NCBI GenBank assembly: GCA_964439395.1
Contig: CAYTNV010000048.1
Coordinates: 1 to 15,365 of the forward strand
DNA from: JAUUSJ01 sp964439395
Lineage (GTDB): Bacteria > Bacillota > Clostridia > Lachnospirales > Lachnospiraceae
Reading direction: 5' to 3'
DNA length: 15,365 nt
How positions within the stretch are numbered: the stretch's first letter is position 1; the number at the start of each line of letters is the position of its first letter. Made by a program: the position numbers and the translations under genes. This document shows, piece by piece, positions 1 to 6,756 of this stretch. Below the pieces are notes generated by a model. That model worked only from the letters and a program-made list of their open reading frames with translations, did no database searches and was not told where the DNA came from.

Positions 1-74
1 TCATAGGATTCAAAATCCTTGAGGAAAATGTGTCAACTAATCTTGACAAAATCAGTATATCATAGACGAAGCCC
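1..74. other. Unassigned left flank of the insertion sequence
   Basis: This is 74 bases of AT-rich sequence before the IS end. Two small inverted repeats are visible: AGGATT/AATCCT near position 5 and TGTCAA/TTGACA around 31-48. The second resembles the ends of some transposons, but I cannot name it. It does not read as the missing 5' part of the older IS copy whose 3' end lies at 1348, which suggests deletion or rearrangement at this junction. Confidence 0.4.
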
Positions 75-114
75 TGGACTTATGTCAATACTTTGGACAA
101 AAAAAGTCGAAAAT

Positions 115-1029
115 TTATGCCGCTTTTTTTAGTTCTTCATCCTCCTTTTGTTGGGGCGTCATATAATCGATGGCACTGTGGATTCGCTTGCGGTTATACC
201 AGCCTTCTATGTATTCAAAGATTGCCCTTCCGGCTTCGCTGGCATCCTGATAAGTATGGAGATAAATCTCCTCCTTTTTCAATACAGAATGGAACGATTC
301 TATACAGGCATTGTCATAAGGATTTCCTTTGCGACTGAATGAATGTAGCATTTTGCGACTGCTTAAACAGTTCTCAAATGCCTGGCTCGTATACTGGCTT
401 CCCAGATCACTATGAAGTATAATCCCCTTGGTATTCCTGACATTCAGGCAGGCATTCTTTACTGCCTCCACCGCCAGTTCAGCCGTCATGGATGTGCCAT
501 AGGCGTACCCGATAATCTTACGGCTGCACAGATCCATCACAGATGCCAGATAGATCCAGCCTTCCTTCAGAACATGGATATAGGTAATGTCGGTACACCA
601 TTTCTGATTGATGGTTTCCGCCTCGAAATCACGTTTCAGAATGTTCACTTTATCATCTGGAACATTGCCGTAATTGGCACGATGGTGATATTTCTTTACC
701 ACAACGGAACGCAGCCCCTGCTCCGCCATATGTCTCTGGACACGTTTGATACTGCAGGGAGTCCCGCTGCCATTGAGAGTTCGGCAGATTTTGACGGCTC
801 CATACCTTTGTTTGGAATCATCGTAAGCCTGCTTCACTTTCCTGCCAAACTCCTCATATTCCTTCTGTCTGTTTGAGGGTACACGAACCAGAGCCTTGTA
901 ATAGGTGCTCCTTGGAAATTTCAAGGCACTGCAAAGCTGGGATACCGTGTAGAGATTTAAATGGTTCTGGATAAAAAACACAATTTCGGCTATTGTTCTT
1001 TTGCGAATCTGGCGGTCGCTTTTTTTCAT
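115..1029 (-). CDS. IS3-family transposase OrfB (DDE integrase core)
   Basis: This 304-residue protein catalyses strand transfer for the IS. The N-terminal third is an HTH_21-type region, and residues about 140-300 form the rve integrase fold. The catalytic triad is visible as D147 (KWCTDITY), D208 (HSDLGSQYTS) and E244 (NACIESFHS). Exactly 35 residues separate D208 and E244, the DD(35)E signature of IS3. The C-terminal WYNxxRIHSAIDYMTPQQ block is also typical. The length is normal for OrfB and nothing is broken. The ATG overlaps the orfA stop as ATGA, so translation could be coupled termination and restart. A run of seven A follows immediately after the orfA stop. The element looks active or recently active. 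Confidence 0.93.
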   Translation of the reverse strand: MKKSDRQIRKRTIAEIVFFIQNHLNLYTVSQLCSALKFPRSTYYKALVRVPSNRQKEYEEFGRKVKQAYDDSKQRYGAVKICRTLNGSGTPCSIKRVQRHMAEQGLRSVVVKKYHHRANYGNVPDDKVNILKRDFEAETINQKWCTDITYIHVLKEGWIYLASVMDLCSRKIIGYAYGTSMTAELAVEAVKNACLNVRNTKGIILHSDLGSQYTSQAFENCLSSRKMLHSFSRKGNPYDNACIESFHSVLKKEEIYLHTYQDASEAGRAIFEYIEGWYNRKRIHSAIDYMTPQQKEDEELKKAA

Positions 1030-1268
1030 ATTTCATTCTCAATCTTAAGACACTGGATTTCTTTCTGAAGAGCTTTGTACTCCTTAAGGGTAACGGTCTC
1101 TTCCTCCGATACTTTGATAGGGGAAAGCTGTTTTACCCATCCGCTAATTGTGCTCCGATTCACGCCATATTCACGCTCCAGTTGTGGATACGAGGTTCCT
1201 CCGGCATTGTACAGATCCACAATCTGCTGCTTGAATTCCGGAGTGTAAGATTTTGGTTTTTTAGCCAT
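1026..1268 (-). CDS. IS3-family OrfA (HTH transposase subunit)
   Basis: This 80-residue protein starts MAKKPKSYTPEFKQQIVDLY. It has a helix-turn-helix (LEREYGVNRSTISGWVKQL, about residues 31-49) that binds the IS ends, and a C-terminal leucine-zipper-like heptad stretch (LKEYKALQKEIQCLKIENEI) typical of IS3 OrfA oligomerisation. The start chosen is the ATG at 1268, because AAAGGAGA sits about 9 bases before it. An in-frame ATG three codons upstream overlaps that Shine-Dalgarno and is unlikely. The stop TGA overlaps the orfB ATG. Confidence 0.88.
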   Translation of the reverse strand: MAKKPKSYTPEFKQQIVDLYNAGGTSYPQLEREYGVNRSTISGWVKQLSPIKVSEEETVTLKEYKALQKEIQCLKIENEI

Positions 1269-1347
1269 GTTGAACATCTCCTTTGCTCTTTCACTTGGTA
1301 GTATAGACTGTTCAACTTTTCCTGTCTACACTTATATACTAACACCA

Positions 1348-1529
1348 CGTTCCATTCCATCTTAAAAAAGGAAGAAATCTATCTCCATACTTATCAAGAT
1401 TTTAACGAAGCCCGAAGGGCACTCTTTAAATACATAGAGGGGTGGTACAATTGCCAACGAATCCATAGTGCTATCGATTATATGACACCCCAGCAAAAGG
1501 AAGAGAAAGGACTTAAGAAATTAGCATAA
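1348..1529 (+). pseudogene. 3' remnant of a second IS150-type orfB
   Basis: In frame on the plus strand this encodes FHSILKKEEIYLHTYQDF and continues through KYIEGWYN, RIHSAIDYMTPQQK to GLKKLA and a stop. It is the last roughly 60 residues of an OrfB clearly homologous to the intact copy (FHSVLKKEEIYLHTYQDA, IEGWYN, RIHSAIDYMTPQQKE). The rest of the gene is missing, and similarity begins right at the edge of the complete element. It lies in the opposite orientation to the complete copy and differs at many positions. It is therefore an older, diverged IS and not a duplicate of the same insertion. Confidence 0.88.
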
Positions 1530-1568
1530 TCTTTCAACTTTTTTGTCCAAAGTATTGACATGGGTCCA
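1530..1568 (+). repeat. Right terminal inverted repeat of the IS remnant
   Basis: The last 30 bases read on the minus strand as TGGACCCATGTCAATAC followed by TTTGGACAAAAAA. They match the left end of the complete IS (75-104) at 28 of 30 positions. This fixes the remnant's outer boundary at 1568, only 13 bases from the first CRISPR repeat. Confidence 0.75.
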
Positions 1569-1581
1569 AGTCTAAATTGGA

Positions 1582-1874
1582 CTTTACATTCCATTATGGT
1601 TCTACTTCAACGATATGCCGCAGTGACATAACTGCGGAAAAATTTGCCTTTACATTCCATTATGGTTCTACTTCAACCGAGTCCTGCTCGTTTTCCTGCG
1701 ATGGAAAAATCTCTTTACATTCCATTATGGTTCTACTTCAACCCACAGTCGTGATAACGCAAATTGTACAGTTAGTATCCTTTACATTCCATTATGGTTC
1801 TACTTCAACTTCGCTGGGTGGGATAAAAGCACAGGATATATCACCTTTACATTCCATTATGGTTCTACTTCAAC
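1582..1874 (-). CRISPR. Type I-B CRISPR array, 5 repeats and 4 spacers
   Basis: There are five identical 30-bp repeats at 1582-1611, 1648-1677, 1713-1742, 1780-1809 and 1845-1874. Spacers are 36, 35, 37 and 35 bp. Read on the minus strand the repeat begins GTTGAAGTAGAACC and ends GGAATGTAAAG. The final ATGTAAA(G) resembles the 5' handle of clostridial I-B crRNAs, so I infer transcription on the minus strand, the same direction as the cas operon. The leader is then at higher coordinates. All repeats are perfect, including the leader-distal one, so there is no decayed terminal repeat. Only 13 bases (1569-1581) separate the last repeat from an IS end, consistent with truncation inside a spacer. 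No spacer source was recognised. Confidence 0.97.
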
Positions 1875-2062
1875 CCGTAAACTTAAATCTCTTTTAACTT
1901 CAATATTTTCAATCCACATCTTGTCAACCTAATTTTACACGCTCTTCCTTCCAGATTTCACTACATCTATTGTTAGTTCTTTTCAAGGCATATCCCTGAT
2001 TTTTTCTCATTTTTACCTTTCTGTCGACCTCCCTATATTTTTACCTCATACGAAGTCGACAG
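1875..2062 (-). promoter_or_regulatory. Putative CRISPR leader
   Basis: This is an AT-rich, gene-free stretch upstream of the first repeat in the inferred transcription direction. It contains a perfect 8-bp inverted repeat, CTGTCGAC at 2021-2028 and GTCGACAG at 2055-2062, with a 26-base loop. From memory, paired GTCGAC blocks of this kind occur in leaders of clostridial arrays; this was not checked. Immediately before the first repeat the minus strand has TATTGAAGTTAAA, faintly like the start of the repeat. No clear promoter was resolved. Confidence 0.55.
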
Positions 2063-2132
2063 CCAATATTTCATTCTCTTCCTCATCCAACAAATACTTT
2101 TTCAACTTCTGACTAATATTAAAATTTAACAT
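2046..2132 (-). CDS. Tiny ORF, 28 residues, possible scar of deleted adaptation genes
   Basis: The ORF starts MLNFNISQKLKKYLL and ends EILAVDFV. Its ATG overlaps the stop of the preceding mini-ORF (TAATG), so it could be translated by coupling. It lies between cas3 and the leader, where cas4-cas1-cas2 normally sit in I-B loci. I do not recognise the protein. Joining the preceding peptide (MFDRINA) to its first residues gives a string resembling the start of Cas4 proteins (a short polar/Gly-Thr segment, then hydrophobic-Asn-aromatic residues). It may therefore be a frameshifted, deleted remnant. It may also be chance. Confidence 0.3.
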   Translation of the reverse strand: MLNFNISQKLKKYLLDEEENEILAVDFV

Positions 2133-2191
2133 TATGCATTTATTCTATCAAACATTTTTTGACTCCTGCCATATTTATCTGCTACATCCAT
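2132..2191 (-). CDS. Mini-ORF behind a perfect Shine-Dalgarno downstream of cas3
   Basis: The longest reading is 19 residues (MDVADKYGRSQKMFDRINA). The likely start is the internal ATG at 2155, giving only MFDRINA. It is preceded by AGGAGT at 2162-2167 with a 6-base spacer, as good as the ribosome binding sites of the intact cas genes. A strong binding site leading to a 7-codon ORF that ends in TAATG suggests the start of a lost gene. No function is claimed. Confidence 0.3.
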   Translation of the reverse strand: MDVADKYGRSQKMFDRINA

Positions 2192-2210
2192 TAAAAATCA
2201 GACTCTTGTA

Positions 2211-4421
2211 TCATACTTCATAGTCCAATTTTCTATAACCCCGTTCATCATAAATACACTCCATAACTGGCAATTTTTCATGTTTTCCTAATTGAATTAC
2301 TGGATATACTTTTACCTTTCCTCTTCTTACTGCTGTGTCGTATTTCATCCATTGATAATATGGAACACTAACTGAATATTTCTTAATTTCTTCTTTTACT
2401 TTCATTTTCTGAAGCATATTACTATTTTTATCCTCAATTACACTTATAAATTTCAAAATCTTATCTTTTTTTTCATTAAAAATTGGACTTGGAATAATAT
2501 TTTCTGTCAAGATATTGCGTAAATGATTATTATCTCTGGTATATTGATACGGCGTTATTCCCTTAATCCATTCCAAAGTTCCTTTGTAACCTTTTTTCCC
2601 CCTATAATACTCACTCACTTTCAAACTTTCCATAGTCAAATACTCTTCTAAAAGTTCAAGTTTTTGATTTTCTGACAATAGACCATCTACCTTTTTCATC
2701 GCCTGTCTGGAAATCTCAAATATAGTATCATCAATAAATCCACCTCCATGAATAAGCGTTTTTTTATCAATTTCCAAATAAACAAAACAATTAGGTTTTG
2801 ATATATCTTTTTTACCTTTGCGATTACATCTTCCCAACCTTTGCACCAAAGAATTAAAATCCTGAAGTTCTGTAAATAAATAATCAAAATCAATATCCAA
2901 ACTTGCCTCTACAAGCGAAGTCGATATCCAAATTCCCGACTGTTTATCCAATTCTCCATTTTTATCATAAGTTTTTCCAAACTCAATTATTTCATTTTCC
3001 TTCTTTGTTCTTTCCTCACGAGTAAAGCGACTATGTAAAATATGCACCTCTTCTAAACTCCCTATTTCTTCCCATAATTCTTCATACAAATCTTGAGCTT
3101 TTCGGACTGTATTACATACTACCAAAATTTTATTCATCTTATTTTCTTTACAATTTTGTCGATATATTTCCAAAATATCTTCTTTATTTAGTTTATATTC
3201 TCTCGTTTTTATATGATGTCTTATAGTATCATTTATAAAAGTACGAACATTTTCTTCTTGAAATGGTATTTCTTGCATCAACAATTCTTTAATAAACGGG
3301 GACAACGTGGCTGTCATAACTGCGACTTTTCCTCCCATTTGGGTAATTCTTTTTAATCCGTAGATTAAGTATGCCAACAGTTCTGGATCATACATCTGAA
3401 TTTCGTCAATAACAATTCGAGAATAAGATAAGATTGTTAATTTTAGTTCTGACCCTTGATATTTGAATATAAAATCAAACAACTGATCCATCGTAGAAAT
3501 ATTAAGTGGTATAGAGAATCGTTTTCCTCGATTCTCATATTCTATCAAATCCATCTCCTCTTCATCCAAATGTTTTGAATAATATTCCATTGACTCTGAA
3601 TGTAATATAGAAAGTCTGATATCCAGCTTTTCATCGCACAAAATATCGCTTCTAATTCTATCATAAATTGCATTAATTGCCGTTCGCAACGGTAGAACAA
3701 AATATCCTTTATGATTTCCAATCCACTGAAGACCAGCTTCTGTTTTTCCCATTCCAGTCTGGGCAACTACAATGATATTTTCATTTCGCTTACTTATACA
3801 AAATTTCTGCATTTCATTCCAATTACTATTTTGATTTTTCTGCCTCCATTTTATTTTAACATTCTCCAATGCATCTTCCAAAAAATCATTCGGATACTCT
3901 GCGACATAATTACCACTGGCGCTATAATCACACTTATGCAGAAAACCTTTAATTTTTATAGCCTGGTCATCATAAATCATTTTTTGTACCATATTTAAAG
4001 TTTTCCTCTTTATTGGAAACATATTAAAATCTTTCAATAATTTTTGAATCAAGTTCTTTTCTTTTTCAATTATCTCATATGGGTTTCCATAATCGTGATG
4101 GTATATAATCGCAAATAATACTCTATAAAAATCCATATCTTCTTCAAATTCTTCACGATTTAATAAGAATCCAGACAAAATATTATGCGGAATTTCTTTT
4201 TCTTTATTAAACTTTTTCTTTTTACCACTTTGAATTCGAGATTGGAACTCTGGGTTTATTTTTCCATCATCATGATGTTCACAAGCCTTTGCCACGAGAT
4301 TATATAATATTTCATTTTCTATATAACCATATTCTTTTAACTGACGTAGTACATATAATAGTCTATCTGTATGTTCCCCTATCGTTTGCTCTGGCTTTGC
4401 ATAATACTCCCGTATTTCCAT
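2211..4421 (-). CDS. cas3: Cas3 helicase-nuclease (HD + SF2 helicase)
   Basis: Cas3 is recruited by target-bound Cascade; it unwinds and degrades the displaced DNA strand. The 736 residues are in order. The N-terminal HD nuclease has H17, HHDDGK (H49, H50, D51, D52), H79, IIYHHD (H108, H109) and D165. The SF2 helicase has Walker A QTGMGKT (221-227), DEIQ (339-342), TAT (370-372), motif V around 501-512 and motif VI QRLGRCNR (527-534). All key residues are present, so both activities are predicted intact. The start has AAGGAG 7 bases upstream. It follows cas5 after 62 bases and is the last intact cas gene of the operon. HD first and helicase second in one chain is the usual I-B form. Confidence 0.96.
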   Translation of the reverse strand: MEIREYYAKPEQTIGEHTDRLLYVLRQLKEYGYIENEILYNLVAKACEHHDDGKINPEFQSRIQSGKKKKFNKEKEIPHNILSGFLLNREEFEEDMDFYRVLFAIIYHHDYGNPYEIIEKEKNLIQKLLKDFNMFPIKRKTLNMVQKMIYDDQAIKIKGFLHKCDYSASGNYVAEYPNDFLEDALENVKIKWRQKNQNSNWNEMQKFCISKRNENIIVVAQTGMGKTEAGLQWIGNHKGYFVLPLRTAINAIYDRIRSDILCDEKLDIRLSILHSESMEYYSKHLDEEEMDLIEYENRGKRFSIPLNISTMDQLFDFIFKYQGSELKLTILSYSRIVIDEIQMYDPELLAYLIYGLKRITQMGGKVAVMTATLSPFIKELLMQEIPFQEENVRTFINDTIRHHIKTREYKLNKEDILEIYRQNCKENKMNKILVVCNTVRKAQDLYEELWEEIGSLEEVHILHSRFTREERTKKENEIIEFGKTYDKNGELDKQSGIWISTSLVEASLDIDFDYLFTELQDFNSLVQRLGRCNRKGKKDISKPNCFVYLEIDKKTLIHGGGFIDDTIFEISRQAMKKVDGLLSENQKLELLEEYLTMESLKVSEYYRGKKGYKGTLEWIKGITPYQYTRDNNHLRNILTENIIPSPIFNEKKDKILKFISVIEDKNSNMLQKMKVKEEIKKYSVSVPYYQWMKYDTAVRRGKVKVYPVIQLGKHEKLPVMECIYDERGYRKLDYEV

Positions 4422-4483
4422 ATTTAAACTCCTTCTTTACATAGTTATTTCTATGTTTTCATAATTTTAACTTTTTCTGATTT

Positions 4484-5563
4484 TTACAAAAAATTTACAA
4501 TATATGTTTCTTCGCCACATTGATCTACATATAATCCATCACCAAATTCATCCGCTACATATTGTGAAATATATAGCACCTTCTTTTTTTCAAATATCCT
4601 TTTTCCATTCACAATTTCATATTTCTTATTTAGATAATATTTAGTCCCACTAATTTTTCCTATTCTTTCTCGCAAATAAATTCTTTTCCTCTTCACTATA
4701 TCACAATCAATATATGCTGCAAATTTACTGATAATTTCATCATCCTCAACTTCTTCTCTAAGCTCTACAATTTCCGCATTCTCCACAGAAACAATATCTT
4801 CACTTCTTCCAATTGACTTCAACTCATAAATATGCTCCAAAATATCTTCCAAGATAAAATCTGCCGCCCTCACATGAAGAACAAGTGTAATTCCATCTAA
4901 GACTTCATAAAACTTTACGGACTTAATCAAAGATCGATACTTGCTAATTGGAATCATATAGTTTTTATACTGATAAACTTCCAAGCGGGAATTAATCTCT
5001 TTTTCCAATTTCTTAATTTCCTTTTCTCGCTTTACTACATGTTCATATTCCACACTTTTCTTATCCAACTTCTTTTTTTTCTCTAACAAATGTTTTTTTC
5101 GCTTTTTCATTAGATTCATTACTGGAGCAAGTCGTTCTCTCTTAAATTTATCAATTTCATCCTTAAGATTTTTCAACACCCGATATTCATCTAACAGTTC
5201 CTGATTATCTACATGAATCATTTTTCCTTTTCTAAAACTACTGCCTTGCTTCTTTTTAGCTGTTGCCACTTTTTCAAAAGCATTAGACAACATATTTTCA
5301 CTTCTCATTTTTACAAGAATTCCCCTGTCATCTTGAAGTGAATTCAAAAAACAATAATCCGTATAAGGCTCACGGTGCATTGACTCATATTTCCCCTGAA
5401 TACTGATATCCATCTCTTTATATTCCTGATACCCACAAATGCTATGAAGTGCACCGATAATCGTTGAAATCGGCGGTAGTGGATATGTCATCTTATTATC
5501 TACTGTTTCTTCTTTTTTATAATTTGCGCTGCTTTGGTAAATAATCAAACGTAACGCTTTCAC
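4484..5563 (-). CDS. cas5: Cas5 (I-B, Cas5t type) with a long coiled-coil insertion
   Basis: Cas5 caps the 5' handle of the crRNA in Cascade. The N-terminus (KALRLIIYQSSANYKKEET, then KMTYPLPPISTIIGALHSICGY) and a later SIGRSED block (250-256) match the Cas5 RAMP fold. The protein is 359 residues, against roughly 220-260 for a typical Cas5. The extra length is mainly a Lys/Glu-rich helix, about residues 122-197 (for example RKKHLLEKKKKLDKKS and KREKEIKKLEKEI), which looks like a coiled-coil hairpin. The start is GTG at 5563, with AGGTGA a few bases upstream; the nearby ATG is out of frame. It lies 29 bases after cas7. The family call is firm; the role of the insertion is unknown. Confidence 0.88.
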   Translation of the reverse strand: MKALRLIIYQSSANYKKEETVDNKMTYPLPPISTIIGALHSICGYQEYKEMDISIQGKYESMHREPYTDYCFLNSLQDDRGILVKMRSENMLSNAFEKVATAKKKQGSSFRKGKMIHVDNQELLDEYRVLKNLKDEIDKFKRERLAPVMNLMKKRKKHLLEKKKKLDKKSVEYEHVVKREKEIKKLEKEINSRLEVYQYKNYMIPISKYRSLIKSVKFYEVLDGITLVLHVRAADFILEDILEHIYELKSIGRSEDIVSVENAEIVELREEVEDDEIISKFAAYIDCDIVKRKRIYLRERIGKISGTKYYLNKKYEIVNGKRIFEKKKVLYISQYVADEFGDGLYVDQCGEETYIVNFL

Positions 5564-5592
5564 TCATTTCACCTGCCTTCCCAGCTTTACAA

Positions 5593-6474
5593 TTACGCTT
5601 CATAATAAGCATTCACTTCATCTTTTAATATTTCAAAAAATACAGAAATTGTTGCGGGCTTTAATTCCTTATCAATTTCTTGCTCATTTGCAAATATTTT
5701 CCCTCGCAGTAATCCACAGTGATATCCCTGTATTATTTTATCTTTTAACTCTCGAGAAATGATTAGCTTATTTTCTTCTACGTGAACAATATTCTCAAAA
5801 TAATGCGTTTTTCTATCCGAAATACCTCCCACGATAAACACTGGTTCCGCATTATCTAGATTACCCTTTACAACTAAGCTTAATGTCTCAACTGCATTCA
5901 GCAATGCTTTCACGCGCTCCGCCTTTTCCTCTTTGGATGCCTCAACTTTAAAATTGTCATCCTTTCCTACCATCTCTAAATCAATCGTCAAACTATATAC
6001 CTTTAAAGACTTATCATACTCATACTGATACAGATTCAGTCCTACCTTTTTCGCATCATTTTGAATATTCATTCCTTTTGCTTTAGCAAAATTGCCCGCT
6101 AAATAAAGATTATTATGAAATCTTGTTTCATTTACAAAACTTTCACATGAAATGGCATCTGTTAGATAAATAGAACTTTTTCTCACATAGGTAATATCTT
6201 TTGTACTCATATAGCCACCTTCCAGTGCCCTACAGGTTGCCGCATTCACTTCCTCTGTTACCAGCTTTTGAGTAGCCCCATTCACTTCTGTCTGTAAATC
6301 ATCATACATTCCAGCCTGCGCCATTAATGCATTTTTCAAGCTTTCTCTGCTTCGAATAGTATAAACCTTTCTGTTTTTAAAAATCTTCTGTACACTCGCA
6401 ATATTTCCTAAACCTTCCGAATAATTTGATGTCATATTTGCTACAACTGTCAAAGTTAATGCCTTCTGTTTCAT
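5593..6474 (-). CDS. cas7: Cas7 backbone protein (Cst2/DevR family)
   Basis: Cas7 polymerises along the crRNA spacer as the Cascade backbone. The protein has 293 residues, the usual size. The N-terminus KALTLTVVANMTSNYSEGLGN, followed by the RxxxKNALM-like region, is characteristic of the DevR/Cst2 group used with Cas5t in type I-B. A central variable segment (about 70-130) corresponds to the thumb or palm insertion of Cas7. The start has AGGAGG 8 bases upstream (TTAGGAGGAAATTGAGATG). The gene begins 12 bases after the cas8 stop, so it is tightly coupled. No odd features. Confidence 0.9.
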   Translation of the reverse strand: MKQKALTLTVVANMTSNYSEGLGNIASVQKIFKNRKVYTIRSRESLKNALMAQAGMYDDLQTEVNGATQKLVTEEVNAATCRALEGGYMSTKDITYVRKSSIYLTDAISCESFVNETRFHNNLYLAGNFAKAKGMNIQNDAKKVGLNLYQYEYDKSLKVYSLTIDLEMVGKDDNFKVEASKEEKAERVKALLNAVETLSLVVKGNLDNAEPVFIVGGISDRKTHYFENIVHVEENKLIISRELKDKIIQGYHCGLLRGKIFANEQEIDKELKPATISVFFEILKDEVNAYYEA

Positions 6475-6486
6475 CTCAATTTCCTC

Positions 6487-6756
6487 CTAATTATCTTGTT
6501 TTTTCTTTGTCAAAGCGTTGACAAATGTATATGCAATATCTTTGTTTGCTTCAAAATCCTCAAATAGATTATATGCAAAATCAAAAGTCACATTTAAATA
6601 ATTAGATAGCTGTAATAATATTTGACAATATCGATCATAATCCTTAAATACAATTGCACTTGTAAGTTTCTGCCGATAGCTTTCTCTTTTATTTTCTGGA
6701 AGCCTTTCGGCTACTTCTTTTGCGCAGGCATAAGCCACTTTCATTGATTGTTTCAT
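6487..6756 (-). CDS. cas11b: Predicted internal Cas11b small subunit (within cas8)
   Basis: An in-frame ATG at 6756 opens an 89-residue product, MKQSMKVAYACAKEVAER to LTKKKQDN, identical to the C-terminus of Cas8. It is preceded by GGAGGTGGAG at 6762-6771, a near-ideal Shine-Dalgarno stretch. These bases encode the Gly-Gly-Gly linker between the large-subunit body and the helical tail. Independent translation of a small subunit from within cas8 is established for types I-B, I-C and I-D, and it supplies the Cas11 copies on the Cascade belly. Length, helical content and position fit. Expression is inferred, not shown. Confidence 0.7.
   Translation of the reverse strand: MKQSMKVAYACAKEVAERLPENKRESYRQKLTSAIVFKDYDRYCQILLQLSNYLNVTFDFAYNLFEDFEANKDIAYTFVNALTKKKQDN

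Larger units (their letters stand above)
75..1347 (-). mobile_element. Complete IS3-family (IS150-group) insertion sequence
   Basis: The element is 1273 bp with two overlapping minus-strand ORFs, an OrfA HTH protein and an OrfB DDE transposase. The ends were placed by aligning the terminal inverted repeats. The left end starts TGGACTTATGTCAATAC at 75. The right end, read on the minus strand, starts TGGTGTTAGTATATAAG at 1347. Over 37 bases they agree at about two thirds of positions, best in the inner GACA..AAAAGT.GAA block. No 3-4 bp target duplication is seen (GCCC on the left, CGTT on the right), so one flank has probably been rearranged since insertion. The element sits directly inside or against an older related copy at 1348-1568. 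Confidence 0.8.

Noticed and set aside
1..30. AGGATTCAAAATCCT resembles a tRNA-Leu(CAA) anticodon arm
   Set aside because: No T-arm, D-arm or acceptor stem can be built around it, so no tRNA is called.
1577..1897. 106-codon plus-strand ORF with repeating FTFHYGSTST units
   Set aside because: It is an artefact of reading through the CRISPR repeats; each unit is a 30-bp repeat.
4430..4465. ATGTAAAG, the end of the CRISPR repeat, occurs beside a small hairpin before cas3
   Set aside because: Only the 8 bases match; the other 22 positions agree at chance level, and it overlaps an ordinary ribosome binding region.
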